Numbered from the stretch's first letter, positions 16,552 through 24,954 are shown. The stretch is 64,000 nt of DNA from Pseudomonadota bacterium (GCA_021781835.1 JAJXWD010000013.1:1-64000); one strand, 5' to 3'. The notes: generated from the letters alone by a model not told the origin. A program made the numbers and translations.

Positions 16552-16582
16552 AGCCGCGGGGCGAAGCTGAATTTTATTGGTT

Positions 16583-16640
16583 TAGGTCAATATTGGCTTG
16601 AGTCGTCCGCCCCAAGCCCCCCACGTGATTGATCGCTCAA
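16583..16640 (+). repeat. Dispersed repeat, diverged copy C
   Basis: TAGGTCAATATTGG ... TTGAGTCGTCCGCC ... GATTGATCGCTCAA follows the same order of blocks as the copies at 10626 and 33021, including the terminal inverted GATCAAT/ATTGATC. Here it lies between two minus-strand genes and no stop codon uses it. Confidence 0.5.
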
Positions 16641-16693
16641 CCAAAGCGCGGGCGCATTATCCCAAAAATGGCGGCGTCCGCCCGAGGCGCTCT

Positions 16694-17326
16694 TTATAAA
16701 CCCGAGCTCCGCGCGGCCCGCACAAACGCCTCGATCAGCGCGGGCGATTTCACCCCCGGCGCGCTCTCCACGCCCGATGACACATCCGCCCCATCCGCGC
16801 CCGTCACCCGCAGCCCCTCGGCCACATTGTCAGGGCGCAGCCCGCCCGCCAGCAGCCACGGCTTGGGGGAGCGGAATTGCGCCAGCAGCCCCCAATCGGC
16901 CATCACCGCGTTGCCGCCCGGGCGGGTCGCGCCCTGGGGCGGCTTGGCTTCCAAAATAAACCCGTCCGCCACCTCATCGGGCGCCGGAAACTCCGCCGCG
17001 CTCGCCACCCCCGCCTGGCGCCACACGGGCCGGCCAAACCGGTCGCGCAGCGCCGCCACCAGGGCCGGGTTGCCATGCACCTGCACCACATCCAGCGAGA
17101 TCACCCGCAGCACATCCTCAACCTCATCGAAGCCGGGATTGACAAACAGCCCCACCCGCAGCGGCATCTTCGCCGCCGTGCGCTGCGAGAGCATCAGCGC
17201 CTCCACCGGTGTCACAAAGCGCGGCGAGGGCGGGTAGAATACCAGCCCGATCATATCGGCGCGCGCCGCCACCGCCGCATCCATGGCGGCGGCCGAATTA
17301 ATCCCGCAAATCTTGACGATCTTCAC
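16694..17326 (-). CDS. trpF: Phosphoribosylanthranilate isomerase
   Basis: A 210-residue TIM barrel for the third step of tryptophan synthesis. The N-terminal VKICGIN carries the catalytic C7, VQVHG binds near the ribose, and D181 in ADVSSGVES is the general acid; LLAGGLRPDNV is the phosphate loop. Its ATG overlaps the pyrF stop by 4 bp, so the pyrimidine and tryptophan genes are translationally coupled. The usual trpBA partners are not adjacent. Confidence 0.95.
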   Translation of the reverse strand: MKIVKICGINSAAAMDAAVAARADMIGLVFYPPSPRFVTPVEALMLSQRTAAKMPLRVGLFVNPGFDEVEDVLRVISLDVVQVHGNPALVAALRDRFGRPVWRQAGVASAAEFPAPDEVADGFILEAKPPQGATRPGGNAVMADWGLLAQFRSPKPWLLAGGLRPDNVAEGLRVTGADGADVSSGVESAPGVKSPALIEAFVRAARSSGL

Positions 17327-18012
17327 GCCACGCTGGCGGCAATCGCCGCCGCCGCCCGCGCCGGGTCGTCGGCGCCGGTAATCGGGCGCCCCACCACAAT
17401 ATAATCCGCCCCCGCCGCCACCGCCTCTTCCGGCGTCATCACCCGCGTCTGATCCCCCAGCGCCGCGCCCCTGGGGCGGATTCCGGGCACCACCAGCAGC
17501 GGCTTGGCGCCAAACTCGGCGCGCAGCGCGGCAATCTCATGGGCCGAGCACACCAGCCCGTCGGCGCCGTTCTCCAGCGCCACGCGGGCCAAGCGCAGCA
17601 CTTGCGCGCCCACCTCGCCCGCCACGCCCATCTCGGCCAAATCCGGCGCTCCCAGCGAGGTCAGCACCGTCACCGCCAAAATTTTCGGGCGCTCCGGCCC
17701 CAGCTGGGCGGCGGCCTCGGCGGCGGCGGCCACCATGCGCGCCCCGCCCTGGGCATGAATGGTCAGCATTTTCGGCCGCAACCCCAGCAGCGAGCGCACG
17801 CCCCCCGCCACGGTATTGGGAATATCGTGCAGCTTGAGGTCCAAAAACACCGGCGCCCCCTCGGCCGCGCGCCGGTATCCCTCGGGTCCATGATGGAGAA
17901 AAAACTCCAGCCCCAGCTTCACCAGCCCGCAATGGGGGGCGAGTTCGGCAATCAGCCCGCGCGCCCGCGCGATATCGGGCGTGTCGATCGCCGCGATCAG
18001 TTTTTTGGTCAT
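17323..18012 (-). CDS. pyrF: Orotidine 5'-phosphate decarboxylase
   Basis: A 229-residue enzyme that makes UMP from OMP. The catalytic array appears as D58-x-K60-x-x-D63 in FLDLKLHDIPNT, and VVPGIRPRG is the phosphate-gripping loop. The ATG at 18012 has an AAGGAG ribosome-binding site; a GTG at 18018 is also open. It lies 2 bp after the lapA stop and overlaps trpF, in a run ihfB - lapA - pyrF - trpF on the minus strand. Confidence 0.95.
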   Translation of the reverse strand: MTKKLIAAIDTPDIARARGLIAELAPHCGLVKLGLEFFLHHGPEGYRRAAEGAPVFLDLKLHDIPNTVAGGVRSLLGLRPKMLTIHAQGGARMVAAAAEAAAQLGPERPKILAVTVLTSLGAPDLAEMGVAGEVGAQVLRLARVALENGADGLVCSAHEIAALRAEFGAKPLLVVPGIRPRGAALGDQTRVMTPEEAVAAGADYIVVGRPITGADDPARAAAAIAASVA

Positions 18013-18014
18013 GG

Positions 18015-18293
18015 TCACTCCTTGGCGCTGGCCGCCGCGTCTTTTTCGCTCAGCTGCGCCATTTTTTTCTCAGCCGCCCTGGCCCGGCGGCGATAGTGAA
18101 AATGTTTCGGCAGCCCCGCGACCATCCCGGCCGCAAAGCCAAACAGCAGCGTGCCCACCAGCAGCGGCCCCAGCCACACGCTCACGCCGCCCAGCGGCCA
18201 CAGGCTCAGCGGCACCAGCACCCGGTTGGAAAGCACAAACAGCACCAGCGCCGCGATGGCGGCGAGGTCAACGGCGAAAACGACGAGTTTCAG
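18015..18293 (-). CDS. lapA: LapA-domain small membrane protein, probable CTG start
   Basis: A 92-residue protein with two membrane helices, the family motif [18 protein letters not shown] between them, and a charged coiled C-terminus with [13 protein letters not shown]. It matches the DUF1049/LapA family involved in LPS assembly or membrane organisation. No ATG or GTG fits. The conserved N-terminus (KLVVFAVDL) is preceded by CTG at 18293, whose last two bases begin the TGA stop of ihfB (CTGA), so reinitiation from a CTG codon is the simplest reading. Gene order ihfB-lapA is widely conserved. Confidence 0.8.
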   Translation of the reverse strand: MKLVVFAVDLAAIAALVLFVLSNRVLVPLSLWPLGGVSVWLGPLLVGTLLFGFAAGMVAGLPKHFHYRRRARAAEKKMAQLSEKDAAASAKE

Positions 18294-18616
18294 CTTTTCG
18301 CTCCCGCGGCGTTTTTGCGGGCGGGCGCCGGGCTGCCGGGCTTGTTGATCCGCTCGCGCAGCTCCTTGCCGGCCTTGAAGAAGGGCACGCATTTCTGCGC
18401 CACCTCCACCGCCTCGCCGGTGCGCGGGTTGCGCCCCGCGCGCGCCTGGCGCTGCTTGACGGTAAACGCGCCGAACCCGCGCAGCTCCACGCGCTCGCCG
18501 CGCGAGAGGGCGGCGGTCATCTCGTCGAACAAGGCGCCGACGATGCGTTCGACATCCGCGATGGTCAAATGCGGATTTTCCTCGGCCAAACTGGCAATCA
18601 ACTCAGAGCGTGTCAT
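18290..18616 (-). CDS. ihfB: Integration host factor beta subunit
   Basis: A 108-residue DNA-bending protein of the HU/IHF family. It begins [11 protein letters not shown] and has the signature [22 protein letters not shown] that forms the DNA-inserting beta-arm. The C-terminal tail after [14 protein letters not shown] is about ten residues longer than in E. coli and Lys/Ala-rich. The ATG at 18616 fits the family; the open frame continues upstream into the 6S RNA without similarity. It heads the ihfB-lapA-pyrF-trpF run. Confidence 0.94.
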   Translation of the reverse strand: MTRSELIASLAEENPHLTIADVERIVGALFDEMTAALSRGERVELRGFGAFTVKQRQARAGRNPRTGEAVEVAQKCVPFFKAGKELRERINKPGSPAPARKNAAGAKS

Positions 18617-18738
18617 GGAAATCCCCCGCCCCACGATGCCAGCATGGCGGCTCTGGGTCAATAACACTTTGCCCGGCCACGAAATTTCCATCCGCTCCGG
18701 CTGCCCCGCCCGGAACAAGGGCGGCGCTGGAAAAAAGT

Positions 18739-18891
18739 GGAGCCGCCCTGGCCGTTGGCGTGTCCATCCACCCAAGGCCTGCTAGTGCAGGTGGGCGCCA
18801 GATACCCAGGCCACGGCCTGGGCAGTGCCAGCTCCCTTGGGAGATGCTTAACGGCCCCGGGGATGATAGGCCTGACGCACCGGGCAGCTCC
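18739..18891 (-). ncRNA. ssrS: 6S RNA
   Basis: About 153 nt on the minus strand, starting 10 bp after the zapA stop. The 5' end GGAGCTGCCC pairs with the 3' end GGGCGGCTCC to form the terminal stem. The middle contains long complementary arms (GCCCAGGCC / GGCCTGGG) around an open bubble, the open-promoter mimic that binds sigma-70 RNA polymerase. A run of six Ts follows the closing stem. The position directly downstream of zapA is the conserved alphaproteobacterial location. Exact ends come from the stem, not from data. Confidence 0.87.
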
Positions 18892-18900
18892 GAATCCTAT

Positions 18901-19218
18901 TTAAGCGCCCGTGATGTCGGCTGCAATCTCTTCCGCGCGCGCGGCCAGGCGGCGCAGGCGGGCGCGGCGTTCGGGGCTGGCGGGCTCTGGGTCTGCGGGC
19001 GCCTGGGGACGGGCCTTGTTGAGGTCGTGCACCTCATCGGCCAGCAGCAGGGCGGCCAGCATCAGCAGCCTGGCCTCGCCAGACTGCCCGCCAATCGCCT
19101 TGATCGAGTTGATCCGCTTTTCCACCTCTTCGGCCATGCGGCCCAGATGCTCTTCCTGCCCATCATCGCAGCTCACCATATAGGTAAAGCCATTGATACG
19201 GAACGTAACCTGCGCCAT
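18901..19218 (-). CDS. zapA: Cell division protein ZapA
   Basis: A 105-residue protein with the ZapA N-terminal strand VTFRINGFTYMVSC and the conserved GQEEHLGRMAEEVEKRI, followed by helices and a coiled-coil C-terminus. It bundles FtsZ filaments at mid-cell. It lies 3 bp downstream of a small coiled-coil gene and immediately upstream of 6S RNA. Confidence 0.93.
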   Translation of the reverse strand: MAQVTFRINGFTYMVSCDDGQEEHLGRMAEEVEKRINSIKAIGGQSGEARLLMLAALLLADEVHDLNKARPQAPADPEPASPERRARLRRLAARAEEIAADITGA

Positions 19219-19221
19219 GTC

Positions 19222-19440
19222 TCACTCCGCCTTCGGGTGGTGGCCAAGGTCCAGGCCGGCGCGCAATCTGCCGATCACCTCATCGAGCGCCTCGCGCAGC
19301 AATTCGCGGTCGAGCTCATCGTCGCCGGCGATCACGCGCGGCTCCCCGGCGCCGGGCTGGCTCGTGCCCGCCTGGGCAATGCGGCGCAACGCGGTCTCGA
19401 TGCGCTGGAGGATTTCGTCTTCGGATTCCGACTCGGACAT
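19222..19440 (-). CDS. Small coiled-coil protein upstream of zapA (DUF4164-like)
   Basis: A 72-residue acidic, mostly helical protein beginning MSESESEDEILQRIETALRRI. Small helical proteins occur in this place in many alphaproteobacteria and are thought to act with ZapA. I do not recognise a catalytic motif. The 3-bp gap to zapA shows co-translation. Confidence 0.65.
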   Translation of the reverse strand: MSESESEDEILQRIETALRRIAQAGTSQPGAGEPRVIAGDDELDRELLREALDEVIGRLRAGLDLGHHPKAE

Positions 19441-19501
19441 AAGGGCTATTCAACCCGACGCCACCATGCGAGGTCAAGGCAAGTTTCTTCAGGCTTTATT
19501 A

Positions 19502-19906
19502 ATGCCCGCTCCGCCCGCGCTCATCATTCACGGCCTGGCCGACCTGCGCCGCGCCCACGCGCCGGGCCTGCCCGTCACGCTGCTTTCCGCCCCGGGCGCG
19601 GCCGATTATGCCGGCCCGGCCTGGTGGGCGGCGCTGCTCCGCGCGGGCAACCACACCGGCCCCAGCCTGCTTGACTGCGCAACCTCCCCCGGCCGCGCGC
19701 TCGAGTCCCTGGCGCTTGGCCTGCCTGGCCTCGTTTTGCGGCCCTGCCCGGCCTGGGCGCGTCTGGCCGCCCTGGCCCAGGCTCAAGGCGCGTGCCTGCT
19801 CGCCGCGCCCCCGCCGGCGCTCGACCTCGCCAGCCCCGCCGCCGCGCGGCGCCTCGCCCTCTGGCTGTCTGGCGAAATTTCGCGTCCTCCCACGCCGCCA
19901 CCATGA
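19502..19906 (+). CDS. Hypothetical protein upstream of fructose-bisphosphate aldolase
   Basis: A 134-residue Ala/Leu/Pro-rich protein starting MPAPPALIIHGLADLR. The composition and third-codon GC are those of real genes here. The sequence includes a motif GPSLLDCATSPGRALESLALG, which suggests a Rossmann-like or hydrolase-like fold, but I cannot assign a family. It is divergent from the zapA cluster and 115 bp upstream of fbaB. The open frame extends further upstream, but the ATG at 19502 is the first sensible start. Confidence 0.6.
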   Translation: MPAPPALIIHGLADLRRAHAPGLPVTLLSAPGAADYAGPAWWAALLRAGNHTGPSLLDCATSPGRALESLALGLPGLVLRPCPAWARLAALAQAQGACLLAAPPPALDLASPAAARRLALWLSGEISRPPTPPP

Positions 19907-20020
19907 TTATGCCGCAAATTTCTGCGCAAAACCCGCCCGCGCCCAGGCCCCGCGGATGACATTTCCGCAAGTTTCGGCTACACGGCGCACGGTCTTTATT
20001 CATTCGAGGGTGAAACACCT

Positions 20021-20935
20021 ATGGCGATCACGCAGACGGTCAAGAACATTCTGTCGCACTATGAGTCCGACAATCCCGGCACCAAAACCAACCTGGCCCG
20101 CATCCTCATGCAGGGCAAGCTGGGCGGCACCGGCAAGCTGGTCATTCTGCCCGTCGATCAGGGTTTCGAGCACGGCCCCGCCCGCTCCTTCGCCCCCAAC
20201 CCCGCCGCCTACGACCCGTACTACCATTACCAGCTGGCCATCGATGCCGGGCTCTCCGCCTATGCCGCCCCGCTTGGCATGCTCGAGGTGGGCGCCGCCG
20301 AGTTCGCCGGCCAGATCCCGACCATCCTCAAGGTCAATTCCTCCAACTCGCTGGCGACCGACAAGAACCAGGCCATCACCGCCTCGGTGTCGGATGCGCT
20401 GCGCCTCGGCTGCGCGGCCATCGGCTTCACCATCTATCCCGGCTCCGAATTCGCCTTCGACCTGATGGAAGAGATCCGCGAAATGTCGGAAGAGGCCAAG
20501 GCCGCGGGCCTGGCCGTGGTGGTGTGGTCCTATCCGCGCGGCCCCAACCTCGACAAGGCGGCCGAGACCGCGCTCGACATCTGCGCCTATGCCGCGCACA
20601 TGGCGGCCCTGCTCGGCGCCCACATCATCAAGGTCAAGCCCCCCACGGATGTCATCTCGCTTGACGCCGCCAAGAAATCCTATGCCGGGTTCGATGGCTC
20701 GACCATGGCCAAGCGCGTCGCCCACGTCGTGCAGTCCTGCTTCAACGGCAAGCGCATCGTGGTGTTCTCGGGCGGCGAATCCAAGAGCCTCGAGGGTCTC
20801 TACGAGGAAATCCGCGGCCTGCGCGATGGCGGCGCCAATGGCTCGATCATCGGCCGCAACACCTTCCAGCGCCCGCGCGAGGAAGCGCTCGCCATGCTCC
20901 AGACCATCATCGACATCTACCTGAACAAGGCCTGA
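20021..20935 (+). CDS. fbaB: Class I fructose-bisphosphate aldolase (DhnA/FbaB type)
   Basis: A 304-residue TIM-barrel aldolase of the archaeal-type class I group. D46 in LPVDQGFEHGP and a lysine in HIIKVKPPTD (K204 or K206, Schiff base) are the expected catalytic residues; FSGGESKS is the phosphate-binding loop. It interconverts fructose 1,6-bisphosphate with two triose phosphates. The ATG has GAGGGTGA upstream. The 114 bp before it hold no feature I can name, and two terminators follow. Confidence 0.94.
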   Translation: MAITQTVKNILSHYESDNPGTKTNLARILMQGKLGGTGKLVILPVDQGFEHGPARSFAPNPAAYDPYYHYQLAIDAGLSAYAAPLGMLEVGAAEFAGQIPTILKVNSSNSLATDKNQAITASVSDALRLGCAAIGFTIYPGSEFAFDLMEEIREMSEEAKAAGLAVVVWSYPRGPNLDKAAETALDICAYAAHMAALLGAHIIKVKPPTDVISLDAAKKSYAGFDGSTMAKRVAHVVQSCFNGKRIVVFSGGESKSLEGLYEEIRGLRDGGANGSIIGRNTFQRPREEALAMLQTIIDIYLNKA

Positions 20936-20938
20936 GCC

Positions 20939-20981
20939 AAAGTTTTTGGGGGTGTGGGGCCTTTTTACAAAAAGGCCCCAC
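20939..20981 (+). repeat. Terminator-like intergenic repeat R2
   Basis: AAAGTTTTTGGGG is followed by the hairpin GTGGGGCCTTTTT-ACA-AAAAGGCCCCAC directly after the fbaB stop. It has the same plan as R1, R3, R4 and R5, with the stem sequence varied but the AAAGTTTTTGGG header kept. Confidence 0.7.
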
Positions 20982-20990
20982 ATAGGCCAC

Positions 20991-21027
20991 AAAAAAAGCC
21001 CCCGGAAACCGGGGGCTTTTTTTGTGG
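20991..21027. terminator. Bidirectional rho-independent terminator
   Basis: Seven As, the stem GCCCCCGG-AAA-CCGGGGGC, and seven Ts lie between convergent fbaB and the SGNH hydrolase gene. It can end both transcripts. Confidence 0.88.
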
Positions 21028-21078
21028 CAAACGCCCAGAGGCGGCCCCTGTTTTAAAACAGAACCGCCCCAAAAGCCT

Positions 21079-21828
21079 TTATTTCACATACCGCGCCACC
21101 ACCGGCGCCAGTGCCTCGGCAATCCGGCGCATGCCCTGGGCGTCTGGGTGCAGCGCGGGCGCGGGCGGGGTCAGGCGCGGGTCCACAAACAAGCCGGCAT
21201 CGGCCTTGCCGCCCTGCTCGAGCACCCCGCCCACATCCATAAACGTCACCTCGGCCGAGCCGGCATAATGGCGCGCCAGCGCCGCGTTGGTGGCCAGCGT
21301 CTGCTCATCCACCCAAGCGCTCCGGATCGAAGGCAGCACGCCGAGCAGCAAGATATGCGCGCCCGGCAGACGCTGATGCGCATTCTTCACCACCGCCTCC
21401 ACGGCCGGCACGGTCATCGCGGCATCCCAATGCACCCGGCCAAAATTATTGGCCCCGATCAGAATAATGACCAGCCGCGGGTGCAGCCCCGCCACCTGCC
21501 CATGGTCGAGCCGCCAGATCAGGCTCGCGGTGGTATCGCCGATAAACCCGAAATCCAGCGCCTGATAGGGCGCGTAATACTGGTCCCATACCGGCCGCAC
21601 ATCGTCATAGCCATGCCCGCCCTGGCGCTGCCAGTAATAGGTGATCGAATCCCCCAGCCAGACAATCCGCGCCCCCAGGTCCGCCCGCGCCTCGGCGCGC
21701 GATTCGTCAAACTGCCTGTGCCACCAGGGCAGATCCATGCGGCCAATCGGCGCCATGGCGATATTGCCCTTCGCCCAAGCCGCCCCCGACGCCGCCAGCA
21801 GCGCGCATGCCAGCAGCCAGCGCCGCAT
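21079..21828 (-). CDS. SGNH/GDSL-family hydrolase, exported
   Basis: A 249-residue esterase/lipase-like protein. A signal peptide (MRRWLLACALLAASGAAWA) precedes the catalytic blocks: S61 in WLGDSITYYW, the oxyanion Gly/Asn in LIGANNFG, and the His in ALHPDAQG near the C-terminus with an Asp before it. The likely role is hydrolysis of acyl groups on a periplasmic glycan or lipid. Its ATG overlaps the uppP stop (TGATG), so the two are coupled, which points to envelope work. The substrate is unknown. Confidence 0.85.
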   Translation of the reverse strand: MRRWLLACALLAASGAAWAKGNIAMAPIGRMDLPWWHRQFDESRAEARADLGARIVWLGDSITYYWQRQGGHGYDDVRPVWDQYYAPYQALDFGFIGDTTASLIWRLDHGQVAGLHPRLVIILIGANNFGRVHWDAAMTVPAVEAVVKNAHQRLPGAHILLLGVLPSIRSAWVDEQTLATNAALARHYAGSAEVTFMDVGGVLEQGGKADAGLFVDPRLTPPAPALHPDAQGMRRIAEALAPVVARYVK

Positions 21829-22661
21829 CACAGCCCCGCCAGCAGCAGCAAAAAGCTGCCCGCCCCGAACAGCGCGCAATAAAGCGCGAACGGCTTGAGC
21901 GCCCAGCTGTCGTGATTGGCGAAATAGCGCATCAAAAACGCCGTGCTGAGGTAAGACACCACCCCCGCCGCCAAGGCGGCCAGCAGCGAGACGCCAAACA
22001 GCGCATGGAGCTGGTGGGCATGGGCAAGCTTGGGCAGCACCTTCACGGCGGCGGCCAAAATCGCCGGCGTGCCGATCAAAAACGCGAATCGCGCCGATTC
22101 CTCATGGTTGATGCCCCGGTAAAGCCCGCCCACCATCGCCGCGCCCGAGCGCGAAATGCCGGGCAGAAACGCCAGACATTGAAACACCCCGATCACCAGC
22201 GCATCGCCAACGGTAATGCGCGAGCCGCGCAAACTCCGCCCGCGCAGCCGCTCGCCCCCCAGCAACAGCCCGGCATTGGCGACCAGAAACAGCGAGGCCA
22301 CCAGCGGCGTGCCCATCAAATGGCGCACCGGCTTTTCAATCAGCACGCCCACCACCACCAGCGGCAGGGTCGCGGCCACCAGCTTCCACAGCAGCGCCCG
22401 CGCGCTCTGAATCTCGGCCTCATAGCCAATCCCCAGCACGCCGCGCGCCAGCGCCGTCCACTCTCCGGCGAAATAGATCAGCAGCCCGGCCGCCGTGCCC
22501 ACATGCAACATCACCAGAAACGGCAAAAACCCGGCGCTTTTCTGGTCTATGCCCCAATGCAGCAGGGCGGGCACCACCACCGCGTGGCCCAGGCTGCTCA
22601 CGGGGAACAGCTCCGTCGCCCCCTGCAGAACGGCAAACAGCATGGCATGCAGGAAATCCAT
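21828..22661 (-). CDS. uppP: Undecaprenyl-diphosphate phosphatase
   Basis: A 277-residue polytopic membrane protein of the BacA/UppP family. The active-site motif QGATELFPVSSLGH (E17, H26) and the second motif LPGISRSGAAM are intact. It recycles the undecaprenyl carrier for peptidoglycan and O-antigen and gives bacitracin resistance. It is first in a two-gene operon with the SGNH hydrolase. Confidence 0.95.
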   Translation of the reverse strand: MDFLHAMLFAVLQGATELFPVSSLGHAVVVPALLHWGIDQKSAGFLPFLVMLHVGTAAGLLIYFAGEWTALARGVLGIGYEAEIQSARALLWKLVAATLPLVVVGVLIEKPVRHLMGTPLVASLFLVANAGLLLGGERLRGRSLRGSRITVGDALVIGVFQCLAFLPGISRSGAAMVGGLYRGINHEESARFAFLIGTPAILAAAVKVLPKLAHAHQLHALFGVSLLAALAAGVVSYLSTAFLMRYFANHDSWALKPFALYCALFGAGSFLLLLAGL

Positions 22662-22744
22662 GTAAACTCCCGAAACGATTGGGCGGCGCGCGCCGCGATG
22701 AAAACGGTGATTGCAGAATTTTGGCGCTGCGTTAAGCCATAGCC

Positions 22745-23935
22745 ATGCGCAATGCAGACCCGCCCGTTTCCGCCCCCGTGCTGCTGCTGGCCATCGCCTG
22801 CGGCGTTCTGGTGGCCAATATCTACGATGCCCAGCCGCTCATCGCGCTGATCGGGCCAGACATCGCCTTGGGTCCGCGCGGCATGGGGCTCATCGTCAGC
22901 CTCACCCAGGTGGGTTACGCGGTGGGGCTGGTGGGGCTCGTGCCGCTGGCGGACCTGTTTGAAACCCGCCGCCTTGTTCTCGCAACTGTCACGGTCTCTC
23001 TGCCCGCCCTGCTTCTGGCCGCCGCCGCCCGCTCGGGCCCGGTCATGCTCATCGCCAGCCTCCTCATCGGCCTCACCTCGGTCTCGGTGCAAATGCTGGT
23101 GCCCATCGCCGCGCGCCTCACACCGCTCCACAAGCGCGGCCAGGTGGTCGGCACGGTCATGAGCGGCCTGCTGTTCGGCATCCTGCTGGCCCGCCCGGCG
23201 GCGGCGCTCATTGCCGGCTGGCTGGGCTGGCGGGCGGTGTTTCTGGTCTCTTTCGCGGTCACCTCGGCCATGGCGCTGGCCCTGCGGGCAACGCTGCCCC
23301 CCTGCCCCCCTGAGTCCCGCCTCGGCTATGGCGCTCTGGTCGCCTCCATGCTCGCCCTGCCCTTCCGCCTGCCCATGCTGCGCGTGCGCATGCTCATCCA
23401 GGCGGTCAGCTTTTTTGGTGTCTCGGTATTCTGGACCCAGGCGCCCGTCTATCTGCACAATGTTTTCGGCTTTTCCTCCTTCGGCATTTCGGGTTTCGCG
23501 CTGGCCGGGGCGGCGGGCGCGCTGGTGGCGCCGCTCGCCGGCCGCCTGGCCGATTTCGGCTATGGCCGCCAAGCCACCTGGGCGGGGCTTTTATGCATCG
23601 CGGGCGGCTTTGTCCTGGGCTGGCTGGGCGGGCAATGGCACAGCCTGGCGCTTCTGGTGGCCGCCGCCATCGCGGTCGATGGCGGGGTGCAGTTCAACCT
23701 CCCCGTCGGCCAGCGCGCCATCTACACCGAGGCGCCCGAGCTGCGCGCGCGCCTCACCGGCCTGTTCATCGCCAGCTTTTTCGCCGCCGGGGCGGCCGGC
23801 ACGGCGCTCTCGGGCCCGGCCATGGCGCTGTTTGGCTGGGGCGGCCTGTGCCTGGCCTGCGCGGTCCTGGCGCTGCTGGTGCTGGCCGCCATCCTCATCC
23901 GGGGCGCCTACGCGCCGGGCATGGCCCCGGCATGA
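22745..23935 (+). CDS. Major facilitator superfamily transporter
   Basis: A 396-residue protein with about 12 hydrophobic segments. It resembles the YnfM/AraJ-type drug or sugar exporters. Motif A-like loops appear at PLADLFETRRLV and GRLADFGYGR. Substrate is unknown. It is divergent from uppP over an 83-bp gap and overlaps the next gene by 4 bp (ATGA), so transporter and amidohydrolase are made together. Confidence 0.88.
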   Translation: MRNADPPVSAPVLLLAIACGVLVANIYDAQPLIALIGPDIALGPRGMGLIVSLTQVGYAVGLVGLVPLADLFETRRLVLATVTVSLPALLLAAAARSGPVMLIASLLIGLTSVSVQMLVPIAARLTPLHKRGQVVGTVMSGLLFGILLARPAAALIAGWLGWRAVFLVSFAVTSAMALALRATLPPCPPESRLGYGALVASMLALPFRLPMLRVRMLIQAVSFFGVSVFWTQAPVYLHNVFGFSSFGISGFALAGAAGALVAPLAGRLADFGYGRQATWAGLLCIAGGFVLGWLGGQWHSLALLVAAAIAVDGGVQFNLPVGQRAIYTEAPELRARLTGLFIASFFAAGAAGTALSGPAMALFGWGGLCLACAVLALLVLAAILIRGAYAPGMAPA

Positions 23936-24954
23936 GCGCCCCGCCCCCCTTCACCCTGCACCGTCCGGCGCGCCAGCGCGCGGCCCTGGTGCTCACCTCG
24001 CCCCATTCCGGGCGCCTCTACAGCGCCGCCTTCCTGGCCGGCTCGCGCCTCGATGCCCAGGCCATCCGCCGCTCCGAGGATTGCTTCGTCGATGAGCTGT
24101 TCGCCGCCGCCCCCGCGCTCGGCGTGCCCCTGCTCGCCGCCACCTTCCCCCGCGCCTATTGCGACGCCAACCGCGAAGCCTGGGAGCTCGACCCCGCGAT
24201 GTTCTCAGACCCCCTGCCCCCCTATGCCAACACCAGCTCGCCGCGCGTGGCCGCCGGGCTTGGTACCATCGCGCGCATCGTCGGCACCTCCGAGCCCATT
24301 TACGGCCGCCGTCTCAGCTTCGCCGAGGCGCGGGCGCGCATCGAGCAATGCTGGCAGCCCTTCCACGCCGCGCTGCAAGCGCTGATCTCCGAAACCGTCA
24401 CCGAATTCGGCCATTGCCTGGTGCTGGACTGCCACTCCATGCCCTCCGCCCCTGGCCGCGCCGGCCCCCGCGCCGAGCTGGTGCTGGGCGATGGCCACGG
24501 CGAATCCTGCGCCCCCGCCTGGAGCCGCTTCGTGGCCGCCGAGTTCACCGCCCTGGGGCTGAAAGTGCGCCGCAACGACCCCTATGCCGGCGGCTACATC
24601 ACCCGCCATTACGGCCGCCCGGCCGCGGGCGTGCAGGTCATGCAGATCGAGCTGGCGCGCGGGCTCTACATGCATGAGCGCCAGTTTCTCAAACATGCCG
24701 GGTTCGAGGATCTGCGCGCCCGCCTCACCCGCTTCCTCGAAACCATGCGCGATGCCGTGCGCCAGTTCGGCGCCCCCGGCCCCGAGGCGCGCGCCGCCGC
24801 CGAAGAGCCCGCCCCCCCCAAACCCCCCCCCCAACCGCGCGTGGGAGAAAAAAAGCGGCGAAAAAAAAAGGCGGCGCAAAAATGCGCCGCCAAGTTTAGG
24901 GAGGAAACGTCCAAGAAACAGGGGAGAAAACTCACCCTGTGCCTCAATATGTAG
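23932..24954 (+). CDS. N-formylglutamate amidohydrolase family protein with odd C-terminal extension
   Basis: A 340-residue open frame. Residues 1 to about 275 match the FGase family (LTSPHSGRLY, DCFVDELF, CHSMPS, GGYITRHYG), including presumed zinc ligands His and Glu. The family hydrolyses N-formylglutamate and related N-acyl amino acids. The last 65 or so residues are abnormal: proline-rich from C8 and C11 tracts, then Lys/Arg-rich from poly-A. They are encoded by DNA that reads as a strong terminator on the other strand. The true C-terminus may therefore lie earlier, through a homopolymer indel, real or from sequencing. Confidence 0.8.
   Translation: MSAPPPFTLHRPARQRAALVLTSPHSGRLYSAAFLAGSRLDAQAIRRSEDCFVDELFAAAPALGVPLLAATFPRAYCDANREAWELDPAMFSDPLPPYANTSSPRVAAGLGTIARIVGTSEPIYGRRLSFAEARARIEQCWQPFHAALQALISETVTEFGHCLVLDCHSMPSAPGRAGPRAELVLGDGHGESCAPAWSRFVAAEFTALGLKVRRNDPYAGGYITRHYGRPAAGVQVMQIELARGLYMHERQFLKHAGFEDLRARLTRFLETMRDAVRQFGAPGPEARAAAEEPAPPKPPPQPRVGEKKRRKKKAAQKCAAKFREETSKKQGRKLTLCLNM
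24862..24945 (-). ncRNA. Predicted small RNA ending in a strong terminator
   Basis: The minus strand carries a textbook terminator: GGCGGCGCA-TTT-TGCGCCGCC (24890-24870) followed by nine Ts. No minus-strand gene lies upstream before the tRNA-Ser region, so a short independent transcript is likely. Just before the stem comes GTTTCCTCCCTAAACTT, with an anti-Shine-Dalgarno-like CCTCCC. A possible -35 TTGCAG lies near 24979 with TACATA-like sequence about 17 bp on. The start near 24945 is a guess. The inverted repeat GCTGCAA...TTGCAGC at about 24967-24998 could bind a regulator. Confidence 0.42.
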
